NCBI GenBank assembly: GCA_020247395.1 | Contig: JADCJC010000010.1 | Coordinates: 26,981-90,980 of the forward strand | From: Rhodocyclaceae bacterium | Lineage (GTDB): Bacteria; Pseudomonadota; Gammaproteobacteria; Burkholderiales; Usitatibacteraceae | Direction: 5' to 3' | Length of the DNA stretch: 64,000 nucleotides | Shown: positions 15,993 through 23,637 of the stretch, piece by piece | Layout: the number at the start of each line of letters is the position of its first letter | Numbering within the stretch: position 1 is the stretch's first letter | Notes under the pieces: model-generated | The model's input: the letters and a program-made list of their open reading frames with translations, nothing else | What the model was told of the DNA's origin: nothing | Database searches by the model: none | Program-made: the position numbers and the translations under genes

Positions 15993-18590
15993 ATGTCAAA
16001 GAATAGGAAGCTCCTTAACGAGCTTAGAGAGAGTCTGGCGAAGGATTTTGCCAAGCGCTTGGTTGAGGCCGTCCCATTGGTCTCGTCTGCACTGGTTGAG
16101 ATCGCAAATCAGACCGATGATGCCGACATGAAGCGCGCCATCTTCGGTGCGCGTGATGCTTGGGAATTGCGGTCCCTCAATTGGGAGGCTGCGGTGCGGG
16201 CGGATTACATCAAATGCTTCGACGAAAAAATATCGGGCGAATACGAAAAGCTGTCGAAGACCACCAAGTTTTCAATCGAATCTTTGAAATTGGTTGAACA
16301 CGAAGAAATGCGCGAGGAAATTTCTCTTGGCAATGTTTCGATTCGTCTGAAGGAAGAGTGCGACTACGAACTCTTCGCCCTGACCAAACGCATCGAAGGA
16401 CTGCTTGATGTTGCCGACCTGAAAGAAGCACGCAACCCAGTGTTACCGCGGGTGTTCTGTCGTTCATTGTTGGCCGGACTGGCGGCTGCAGAGATCAACA
16501 TTGCGCAGCGTTGCGAGATTTTGCTGGCGGGAACAGCGGTGCTTGGTGAGTTGCTCAACGAAACGCTTAAAGAAGCTAACGAAGTCTTGGTCAGCCACGG
16601 CTTTATGATTGAAATTCCTGTTGCCTACGGTAAACCGATCAATAGATCCGTTTCGCGTACACCGTTGACGCTGGCTACCGGATCATGGCTATCCCCTGGG
16701 GGCAGCGGTGGCGGCGGCAATGCTATAAACGCGCAAATGCAGGCCAGCCTGCCCGACCTGTTTGCGCGCTTGCTGGCCAGACTGCCGGCCTTAGATGGAG
16801 GGCCGTCCGGTCCCGGTGGTAGCAGTGGCGGCGCGAACTCCATCGGCGGCGCAGCGCGGCCAGAGACCCCAGCGATGGGGTCCGGCGGCGGGCAAGTCAG
16901 TGGGCCATCACCCGACCAGCTGCTCGCCCGTATGTTGGCAAATGCGCCGACGGCGGCAGGTCCGGCCTTAGCCGCTGGAGTCGCCGTGTCTGGTGGCGCT
17001 GCGCCAGCGGGGGCGGGTGTGGCGGCCGGTGCGGCTGCGCCTTTAGGCGGCGGGCAGATTACACTTGACCCAAAGTTGATTGAGGCGCTGGAACGTTTTG
17101 CGGCCAGCACCACTGCCGCTGCCGCACCCACTCCGGCTGCGGCGACAGCAGTGGCCCGTGTGCCTCCGGCTCCGGACCCGAGCGTTGATGCCGCTGCGAC
17201 AGCCACACGGCCAATCGTACAAACGCAACCCCCCTCGACGGCGGAAGGCAGCCTTGAGGCGGGAGTTACACCAGCAGTCGGCGCGGAACAAACTGCGCCG
17301 CTTCCGGCAGTAAGACGTGGCCCGCCGAACCCAAAGTATGCGCCAACGGAAAAGCTCGTTGCTGTGGCTGCGGCACCTAGCCCCGCACTGACGAATCTGG
17401 TGCGACAGGCGGCGCCGATACTTGCACCGACGATGCAACCTGTGCAGACCGTGATTACGGACGTGGTCGCAGGTTTGTTCGATCGTATCTTTTCCGCGCC
17501 GGACGTTCCCGAACAAATCAAGGCATTAATCGGCAAATTGCAGCTACAGATCTTGAAAGCTTCCATGCAAGATCCGCAAATCTTGACCAACGCCGAGCAT
17601 CCTCTACGACGTTTTGTAGATGAGCTCGCCGACATTGGTATGAAGCGTCCGCAGTCACTTTCGCCGGGTGACCCGTTCTATGAGCGCATCGCGACCATCG
17701 TCGATAACCTTCATCAGAATTTTGAAGTTGACTCTAAAGCCATTGAGCGTGCGAATCACCAATTGTCTTCGTTCATTCAGGCTGAAGAGGCAAGTGGGCA
17801 GGGCGTCATCTTCGACTCTGTTGTTGAAGTACAGCAGCAGGAAGAAGTCGAGATGGGCGATTCGATGGCTACCTTTGAGGTTGACAGGCGCTTTGCTGGC
17901 AAGATGTTCTTGCGGACGATCAAGGAATTCGTGCGCGTTCATTGGCAAGCAGTGCTGGCCAAGGACTATCTGGTTGATGGCGAAGACGGCGAGCAGTGGA
18001 AGGCTGATCTTGCTACACTCGACGAACTTCTCTGGAGCGTTAGTCCGAAAGAGGTCGCCAAGGATCGCGCGAAGTTTCTTAAGGTGCTGCCCACCTTGCT
18101 CAGCAGGGTAAATGCAGGGCTTGATCGTATCGGGCTGTCGATGGAAGCGCGTGCGCCTTACTTTCAGGTGATGGAAGCGGCACACACTTCGTTGCTGCGC
18201 AAGGCAAAAGACGGTGCTGGCCAGCTTTCAAATGACGTTGAACATCAACCACTTCCACTGGCAGATGACCCGCGCAAGAAACTACGCAAACGCACCACGA
18301 CTATTGCGCGGGGGCAGTGGATCGCGATGACGGAAGAAAGCGGTGCCGTTCGCCGCTGTCGGCTATCGTGGGTCAGTCCGCTGAAAGAAACCTTCGTATT
18401 GAAGAACTACGACACCAAAGAAGCAATCACGTTGACGGCCGAGGAATTCCACCTCTTGGAGTCGCAGGGGCGCATCAAGCTCATTGAAGAGAATTCAATC
18501 ACCGAGCGTAGTATTCACGGTGCCATTGTTGGCATGCTTGATACGCTAGGCACCTCCCCCAGACCAGGCGACGCGTCGGCAGAAAGTTAG
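15993..18590 (+). CDS. DUF1631 family protein
   Basis: A large (865-residue) cytoplasmic protein of the DUF1631 family (PF07793) found in beta- and gammaproteobacteria. Residues 1-220 are a helical N-terminal part with charged stretches. Residues about 225-465 are a low-complexity linker dominated by Gly, Ala and Pro. From about 470 the conserved domain resumes (VVAGLFDRIFSAPDVPEQIK, then EFVRVHWQAVLAKDYLVDGE). Near the C-terminus GQWIAMTEESG and CRLSWVSPLKETFVLKNY look like a small beta-barrel resembling PilZ-like output domains. The molecular role is unknown; links to c-di-GMP or virulence have been proposed for the family, which I cannot test here. The gene stands alone and converges on hemH. 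Confidence 0.85.
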   Translation: MSKNRKLLNELRESLAKDFAKRLVEAVPLVSSALVEIANQTDDADMKRAIFGARDAWELRSLNWEAAVRADYIKCFDEKISGEYEKLSKTTKFSIESLKLVEHEEMREEISLGNVSIRLKEECDYELFALTKRIEGLLDVADLKEARNPVLPRVFCRSLLAGLAAAEINIAQRCEILLAGTAVLGELLNETLKEANEVLVSHGFMIEIPVAYGKPINRSVSRTPLTLATGSWLSPGGSGGGGNAINAQMQASLPDLFARLLARLPALDGGPSGPGGSSGGANSIGGAARPETPAMGSGGGQVSGPSPDQLLARMLANAPTAAGPALAAGVAVSGGAAPAGAGVAAGAAAPLGGGQITLDPKLIEALERFAASTTAAAAPTPAAATAVARVPPAPDPSVDAAATATRPIVQTQPPSTAEGSLEAGVTPAVGAEQTAPLPAVRRGPPNPKYAPTEKLVAVAAAPSPALTNLVRQAAPILAPTMQPVQTVITDVVAGLFDRIFSAPDVPEQIKALIGKLQLQILKASMQDPQILTNAEHPLRRFVDELADIGMKRPQSLSPGDPFYERIATIVDNLHQNFEVDSKAIERANHQLSSFIQAEEASGQGVIFDSVVEVQQQEEVEMGDSMATFEVDRRFAGKMFLRTIKEFVRVHWQAVLAKDYLVDGEDGEQWKADLATLDELLWSVSPKEVAKDRAKFLKVLPTLLSRVNAGLDRIGLSMEARAPYFQVMEAAHTSLLRKAKDGAGQLSNDVEHQPLPLADDPRKKLRKRTTTIARGQWIAMTEESGAVRRCRLSWVSPLKETFVLKNYDTKEAITLTAEEFHLLESQGRIKLIEENSITERSIHGAIVGMLDTLGTSPRPGDASAES

Positions 18591-18617
18591 GCACCCTCGG
18601 TTTAGCCTGCGCGGGGG

Positions 18618-19733
18618 TTACATAGGTGCGCCGAGTTTACGAGCGCTCTCTGCCGATCGCGCGTTTTCAGCGACGGCAAGGTCGAACCGCCAGTCGGCAC
18701 CGACCCATCCGGTGAGATTGTCCATCGCAATACGCGCGAGGGCGGAGACGTAGGGTTGAGTGTCATTTGCAACCGGAAAATAGTTGAATTCTTTACCGCC
18801 TGCGTGAAGGAATGTGTCGCGTCCTTCGTCGGCGATCTCCTCCAACGTTTCCAGGCAGTCTGCGGCAAAGCCGGGGCAGATGACGTCAATGCGCCGTGTT
18901 CCAGCTGCACCGAGTGTCTCAAGAGTTTTGTCGGTGTAAGGTTGTAACCATTCCGCCTTGCCGAATCGCGACTGAAACGTCACGACATAATCATCTGGTT
19001 GCAGGCCAAGACGTTCAGCAATCAGGCGGGCAGTCTTGTGGCATTGGCAATGGTACGGATCACCGCGGTCAAGATGAAACTTTGGCACGCCGTGAAAGGT
19101 CATCAGCAACTTGTCGGTTATGAAATCTGGGTACCCTATCTGCTGCCAATGTGCGGCTAGGTTTTTCGCCATCGCATCGATGTAGGCGGGATGATCGTGA
19201 AAATTGCGCACGAAACGGACGCCTGGAATGTTGCGCCATTTGGTCAATACACGAGCGAGTTGATCAAACGTAGAGCCAGTTGTGCTGGCAGCGTACTGCG
19301 GGTAGAGCGGCAGCACCAAAACGTTGTTGCACTGCTGGCGCTTGAGTTCGGCAAGCTGGGACGCCATGGACGGATTGCCGTACCGCATCGCCGGCAGCAC
19401 CACGAGGGGGGATGGAATGAGACTCGCCAGCTCTTCACCCACAAGCCTCGCCTGCCGTTCGGTGTACACCCGCAGAGGCGAGCCTTCAGCCATCCAGATG
19501 CTGGAGTACTTTGCGGCAGTCTTTTTCGGGCGGACGTTCAGAATAATGATGTTGAGAATGAACCACCAAATCACGCGTGGAATCTCGACGATTCGGGTGT
19601 CGGATAGGAACTCCTTTAAGTAGCGCCGAACGGCGACCGGTGTGGCGGCGTCGGGTGTTCCCAGATTGACCAGCAGAACGCCGGTCTTGGATTGGCTGCC
19701 GTGCGTATAGTTTGGTTCGGTTGAAAAGGACAT
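18618..19733 (-). CDS. hemH: Ferrochelatase (HemH)
   Basis: Inserts Fe2+ into protoporphyrin IX, the last step of protoheme synthesis. The 371-residue protein shows GVLLVNLGTPDAATP near the N-terminus, YSSIWMAEGSPL, the Pro/Tyr-rich LPLYPQYAASTTGS, and the active-site histidine region LMTFHGVPKFHLDRGDPYHC. The C-terminal CPGFAADCLETLEEI is also typical. It lies 132 bases downstream of hrcA on the same strand, the usual betaproteobacterial order hrcA-hemH. Confidence 0.97.
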   Translation of the reverse strand: MSFSTEPNYTHGSQSKTGVLLVNLGTPDAATPVAVRRYLKEFLSDTRIVEIPRVIWWFILNIIILNVRPKKTAAKYSSIWMAEGSPLRVYTERQARLVGEELASLIPSPLVVLPAMRYGNPSMASQLAELKRQQCNNVLVLPLYPQYAASTTGSTFDQLARVLTKWRNIPGVRFVRNFHDHPAYIDAMAKNLAAHWQQIGYPDFITDKLLMTFHGVPKFHLDRGDPYHCQCHKTARLIAERLGLQPDDYVVTFQSRFGKAEWLQPYTDKTLETLGAAGTRRIDVICPGFAADCLETLEEIADEGRDTFLHAGGKEFNYFPVANDTQPYVSALARIAMDNLTGWVGADWRFDLAVAENARSAESARKLGAPM

Positions 19734-19865
19734 GTTCGCTTTGCGCCTTCTACGGCCGGCCGACGGGCGTACGCATTTGATGAAATATTGCGACTTAAGC
19801 TGGATGTGTCAGGACGGTGCTTTTGGGAAACTGCGCGCATCGGCAGCTCGAGGCGACACGCATGA

Positions 19866-20879
19866 CTAGTGCTGGCTTAAGGCGCTCGACAAAAGTTTGG
19901 AGGTTACGTCAACAATCGGGATGACACGTTCATAGGCCATTCTGGTCGGTCCGATCACGCCGACCGTGCCAACAATCTGGCCGTCAACTTCGTAGGGGGC
20001 CGAGACCAGCGAAAACTCGTCTAGCGGCATGGTCTCTGACTCCCCGCCAATAAATATTTTGACGCCATCGGCGCGTTGGGACGCGTCGAGCAACTCGAAC
20101 AGTTGGGATTTTGCCTCGAACAGGTCAAACAACTTCTTCAGGCTCGACATGCTCGATGAAATGTCGTTGACATCGAGCAGTTTGCGTTCCCCTGAAACGA
20201 TGACACCGCTTGATTCAGAGCCGTTGCTGCGTGCTTCAACTACCGCAGCCATCAACGTGGAAATATCGCGGTGTAATTGTGAAAGCTCGTGCTGAACACG
20301 GCTCTGTAGTTGGTCGAACTCGACGCCCGCATAATGCGAGTTGATGTAGTTCGCAGCCTCCACCAGTTGTGCCGGGGAAATTGGCTTCTCAGTGATGACA
20401 ATACGATTTTGCACGTCTCCATCGGTCGCGACGATGATGAGTAGCACCCGCCTTTCGGATAACGGCATGAATTCGACATGTTTCAGGCCCACTCCCTTTC
20501 GGCGCGGTGTCATCACGATGCCCGCGAAGTGGGTGAGCTCGGACAACATTTGTGAGGCCGCCGCCACGACTTGGCGCGGGTCGTTTGGTCGTATCTGATC
20601 GCGCAAAGTCTGATGTTCAACCAGTTCTAGCGGTTGGATGGTCAACAGGGTATCTACAAAAAAACGGTAGCCTTTCGGCGTCGGCACACGACCGGCTGAG
20701 GTATGCGGGCTGGCGATGTAGCCCATTTCTTCTAAGTCTGCCATGACATTGCGAATCGAGGCGGCCGACAGTTCCAGCCCCGAGAACTTGGACAGTGTGC
20801 GTGAGCCGATTGGCTGGCCGTCGGCGATGTAACGCTCGACGAGAAACTTCAGTAGGGTTTGCGCACGTTCATTAATCAT
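19866..20879 (-). CDS. hrcA: Heat-inducible transcription repressor HrcA
   Basis: Repressor that binds CIRCE operators and typically controls groESL (and dnaK in some phyla). The N-terminal winged helix reads YIADGQPIGSRTLSKFSG and ASIRNVMADLEEMGYIASPH; the GAF-like C-terminal domain ends in GTVGVIGPTRMAYERVIPIV. The start MINERAQTLLKFLVERYIAD at 20879 gives the standard 337-residue protein; an upstream in-frame start would add 28 odd residues. No CIRCE site (TTAGCACTC-N9-GAGTGCTAA) was seen near any gene in this window, so its targets lie elsewhere. Confidence 0.96.
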   Translation of the reverse strand: MINERAQTLLKFLVERYIADGQPIGSRTLSKFSGLELSAASIRNVMADLEEMGYIASPHTSAGRVPTPKGYRFFVDTLLTIQPLELVEHQTLRDQIRPNDPRQVVAAASQMLSELTHFAGIVMTPRRKGVGLKHVEFMPLSERRVLLIIVATDGDVQNRIVITEKPISPAQLVEAANYINSHYAGVEFDQLQSRVQHELSQLHRDISTLMAAVVEARSNGSESSGVIVSGERKLLDVNDISSSMSSLKKLFDLFEAKSQLFELLDASQRADGVKIFIGGESETMPLDEFSLVSAPYEVDGQIVGTVGVIGPTRMAYERVIPIVDVTSKLLSSALSQH

Positions 20880-21013
20880 GCAGTGATTGTAAGAAAAAAT
20901 CGCCTGCGGCGGGAAAAAATCACATTCTTGACCCTCGATGCTGCGAGGCTCCGCTGAAGACATGGGCGGAGATGGGGGCGAGCGCGGGTAATTTTGGAAA
21001 ACAATGGCCCAAG

Positions 21014-21040
21014 TTGAAAACCACGGCGAGTCGGTATGAT
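21014..21040 (+). promoter_or_regulatory. Possible sigma-70 promoter for nadK
   Basis: TTGAAA (21014-21019) and TATGAT (21035-21040) lie just upstream of the nadK ATG at 21052. The spacer is 15 bases, shorter than the usual 17, so this is a tentative call. If correct, the transcript would have a very short 5' leader. Confidence 0.35.
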
Positions 21041-21051
21041 TTAATCAGCCT

Positions 21052-21927
21052 ATGGGAAAAACATTCAAAACGGTGGCGGTTGTCGGGAAACTTGATGGTG
21101 TCGGTGTCTCGGCTCCGTTGGGCGTGTTGCAGTCCTACTTGGCGAAACGCGGTGTCCGTGTGCAGATGGATGAGCGTACCGCGTCATTGGCGGCCACCGT
21201 GCCTGATACGGTTGCCCCGGTGGAGCGCGTGTTTGTAGGCGCTGACCTCGCGATCGCTCTGGGTGGGGATGGAACGCTGCTCGCTATCGCGCGCAAGGTG
21301 GCGGACGCGAATGTGCCGCTGGTGGGCATTAATCTAGGAACCCTAGGTTTTTTGACCGACATTCCCGCTGATTCAACCGAGACCATGCTCGGTGCTATGC
21401 TGGACGGTGCATACACGAGTGAGTCACGCCTGCTCCTCAATGGCGAGATTATGCGCGGGGGCAGGGTCGTTTTTTCGACAGTTGCGCTCAATGACGTGGT
21501 GGTGTGCAGAGGCGCAATGGGGTCGATGATCGAGTTTGCCGTGGAAGTTAACGGTGAGTTTGTCTACAGTTTGCGCGCGGACGGCTTGATCATTTCCACG
21601 CCAACCGGCTCGACCGCCTACGCGTTGTCCAGCGGGGGGCCAATTTTGCATCCGAGCCTGCCGGCGATTTCACTGGTGCCAATTTCACCGCACACATTGT
21701 CTAATCGTCCGGTGGCCATACCGAGCAGCTCTGAGGTTCGCGTGCGCCTGATTCGCGGCCAGAACGCGCGAGTCAACTTTGATGTGCAATCGTATTTTGA
21801 TCCCGAGACTGAGGATGTGGTTGCCGTCCGCGGCCATCCCAATCGCTTGACACTGTTGCACCCGGTAGGGCATTCCTACTACGCCATGTTGCGCTCGAAG
21901 CTGCACTGGGCGGAACGCAACTCTTAG
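21052..21927 (+). CDS. nadK: NAD kinase (NadK/PpnK)
   Basis: Phosphorylates NAD to NADP. The 291-residue protein carries the catalytic GGDGT motif (ALGGDGTLL), GINLGTLGFLTDI, the conserved LNDVVV segment and the glycine-rich DGLIISTPTGSTAYALSSGG. The N-terminus (VAVVGKLDGVGVSAPL) is slightly divergent but collinear. It is divergent from hrcA and followed after 13 bases by recN, a common pairing. Confidence 0.97.
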   Translation: MGKTFKTVAVVGKLDGVGVSAPLGVLQSYLAKRGVRVQMDERTASLAATVPDTVAPVERVFVGADLAIALGGDGTLLAIARKVADANVPLVGINLGTLGFLTDIPADSTETMLGAMLDGAYTSESRLLLNGEIMRGGRVVFSTVALNDVVVCRGAMGSMIEFAVEVNGEFVYSLRADGLIISTPTGSTAYALSSGGPILHPSLPAISLVPISPHTLSNRPVAIPSSSEVRVRLIRGQNARVNFDVQSYFDPETEDVVAVRGHPNRLTLLHPVGHSYYAMLRSKLHWAERNS

Positions 21928-21940
21928 TCGCCGATCGAAC

Positions 21941-23632
21941 ATGCTGCGCGCACTGACTATTACCAACTTTGTCATCGTTGATCATCTAGAACTGGACTTT
22001 GAGTCCGGCTTTAGCGCCTTGACCGGCGAGACTGGCGCGGGTAAATCGATTCTGATTGATGCACTATCCCTCGCCCTTGGGGCTCGTGCTGACGGGAACC
22101 CGGTGCGGGTAGGGCAAAACAAGGCCAAGATTACGGCGGAATTCGCCCTGAACTACCTGCCGTCGGCGCGCCAATGGTTGGCAGAGTCTGATCTTGCCGA
22201 CGACGATGTCAACATTTGTCTGTTTCGCCGTGTAATCGATACGAGTGGGCGCTCCAAAGCATTTATCAATGGTTCGTCCGTCACGCTCTCGCAAATGCGC
22301 GACTTGGGCCAACGTTTAGTCGATATCCACGGACAACATGAACACCAGACGCTGCTGCGCCGTGATGCACAGTTGGCATTGCTCGACGATTTTGCCGCAA
22401 ATGCAGCAATACGGGATACCGTATCGACGGCCCATGCCGAGTGGTCGCAGATTGCCAACATTCGCGCGGCACGGCAGCAAAATGAGGCCGCGATTACGCG
22501 CGAGTTCGAAGACCTTTCCTGGCAAATCCGTGAACTCGAGAAGCTCAACTTCACCCCAGCGCGTTGGGAAGAAACACTCGCCGATCAGCGCCGTCTTGCC
22601 AACGCTGCAAGCCTGATTGCTGCGGCGGAGGGGGCCATTGATGGGCTCGCTGAGAGTGATAATGCGGTAATTGGCATTATCGATGCACTTGCCAGTGAAC
22701 TGGGTGTCGCGGCACAGACCGATGCGGCGCTGAGGGACATCCACGGTCTGATGACCACCGCGAGGGTTGAACTGAGCGAGGCCGTATCGAGTTTGCGCCA
22801 CTACCTGCGTAAATTGGAGGTCGACCCCGCGAAATTGGCGGAACGTGATGGCGAGATATCTGACGTGCTTGAACTCGCGCGCAAGTTCCGCATCGAGCCA
22901 TCGCGCATTCCAGAATACTTGCAGCAAAAAAGGGATCGACTTGCGTCACTAGGCGGTGGTCAGTCGCTTGACGATTTGGTGGTACGCGAGCAGCTTGCCG
23001 AGGCGGCATATCGTGAGGTTGCGAAACAACTGACCAAGTCTCGGCAGAAGGCGGCAAAGACCTTTTCCGCACAAATTACTGCTTGGTTACAAGAACTTGC
23101 CATGCCGGGTGGGCTATTTGCGGTCGAGTTTGTAGCCCGTGAGGCCGGGCCGAGCGGTTTGGAGGGGTGTGAATTTCAGGTCGCCGCTCACGAGGGGCAA
23201 ACACTCGGGCCGTTAGCCAAAATTGCATCGGGCGGCGAGCTGTCGCGCGTATCACTGGCTATTCAAATGATGGCGTCCGCGCGAGGCGGCGTCCCGACGA
23301 TGATTTTTGACGAAGTGGATGCGGGGATTGGTGGCCGAGTGGCAGAAGTTGTCGGGCGACTGCTGCGCGGATTAGGAGAAAAGCCGGGCACCAAAGGGGA
23401 AGGCAGACATCAGGTTCTTGCGGTAACGCATTTGCCGCAAGTGGCGGCTTGCGCGGAGCACCAGTTTCAAGTCACCAAGGGTGCGTCTGATGGAGTTGTG
23501 ACGACCAATATCGTGTTGCTGAATAAGAAAGCGCGTATTGAAGAAATTGCCCGTATGCTGGGTGGCATGACGATTACCGCAACAACACGCAAACACGCTG
23601 AAGAAATGCTGGCCAGCGCAGCGAAGGCCTGA
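21941..23632 (+). CDS. recN: DNA repair protein RecN
   Basis: SMC-like ATPase acting in double-strand break repair. Walker A (LTGETGAGKSILIDALSLAL, near residues 28-47) follows the typical start MLRALTITNFVIVDHLELDF. The middle holds long coiled-coil segments, then the ABC signature (ASGGELSRVSLAIQM) and Walker B (TMIFDEVDAGIGGRVAE), with AVTHLPQVAACAEHQFQV downstream. The 563-residue length is normal. It is probably co-transcribed with nadK. The stop lies five bases from the convergent glnE stop. Confidence 0.97.
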   Translation: MLRALTITNFVIVDHLELDFESGFSALTGETGAGKSILIDALSLALGARADGNPVRVGQNKAKITAEFALNYLPSARQWLAESDLADDDVNICLFRRVIDTSGRSKAFINGSSVTLSQMRDLGQRLVDIHGQHEHQTLLRRDAQLALLDDFAANAAIRDTVSTAHAEWSQIANIRAARQQNEAAITREFEDLSWQIRELEKLNFTPARWEETLADQRRLANAASLIAAAEGAIDGLAESDNAVIGIIDALASELGVAAQTDAALRDIHGLMTTARVELSEAVSSLRHYLRKLEVDPAKLAERDGEISDVLELARKFRIEPSRIPEYLQQKRDRLASLGGGQSLDDLVVREQLAEAAYREVAKQLTKSRQKAAKTFSAQITAWLQELAMPGGLFAVEFVAREAGPSGLEGCEFQVAAHEGQTLGPLAKIASGGELSRVSLAIQMMASARGGVPTMIFDEVDAGIGGRVAEVVGRLLRGLGEKPGTKGEGRHQVLAVTHLPQVAACAEHQFQVTKGASDGVVTTNIVLLNKKARIEEIARMLGGMTITATTRKHAEEMLASAAKA

Positions 23633-23637
23633 ACAAG

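Noticed and set aside
16625..17635. Long minus-strand open frame (336 codons) opposite the DUF1631 gene
   Set aside because: It lies entirely opposite the Gly/Ala/Pro-rich linker, whose GC-rich codons keep the reverse frames free of stops. Its product is low complexity with no domain.
20880..21051. CIRCE operator or sigma-32 promoter in the hrcA-nadK gap
   Set aside because: No TTAGCACTC/GAGTGCTAA pair is present, and a CTTGA near 20930 is not followed by CCCCAT at the right distance.
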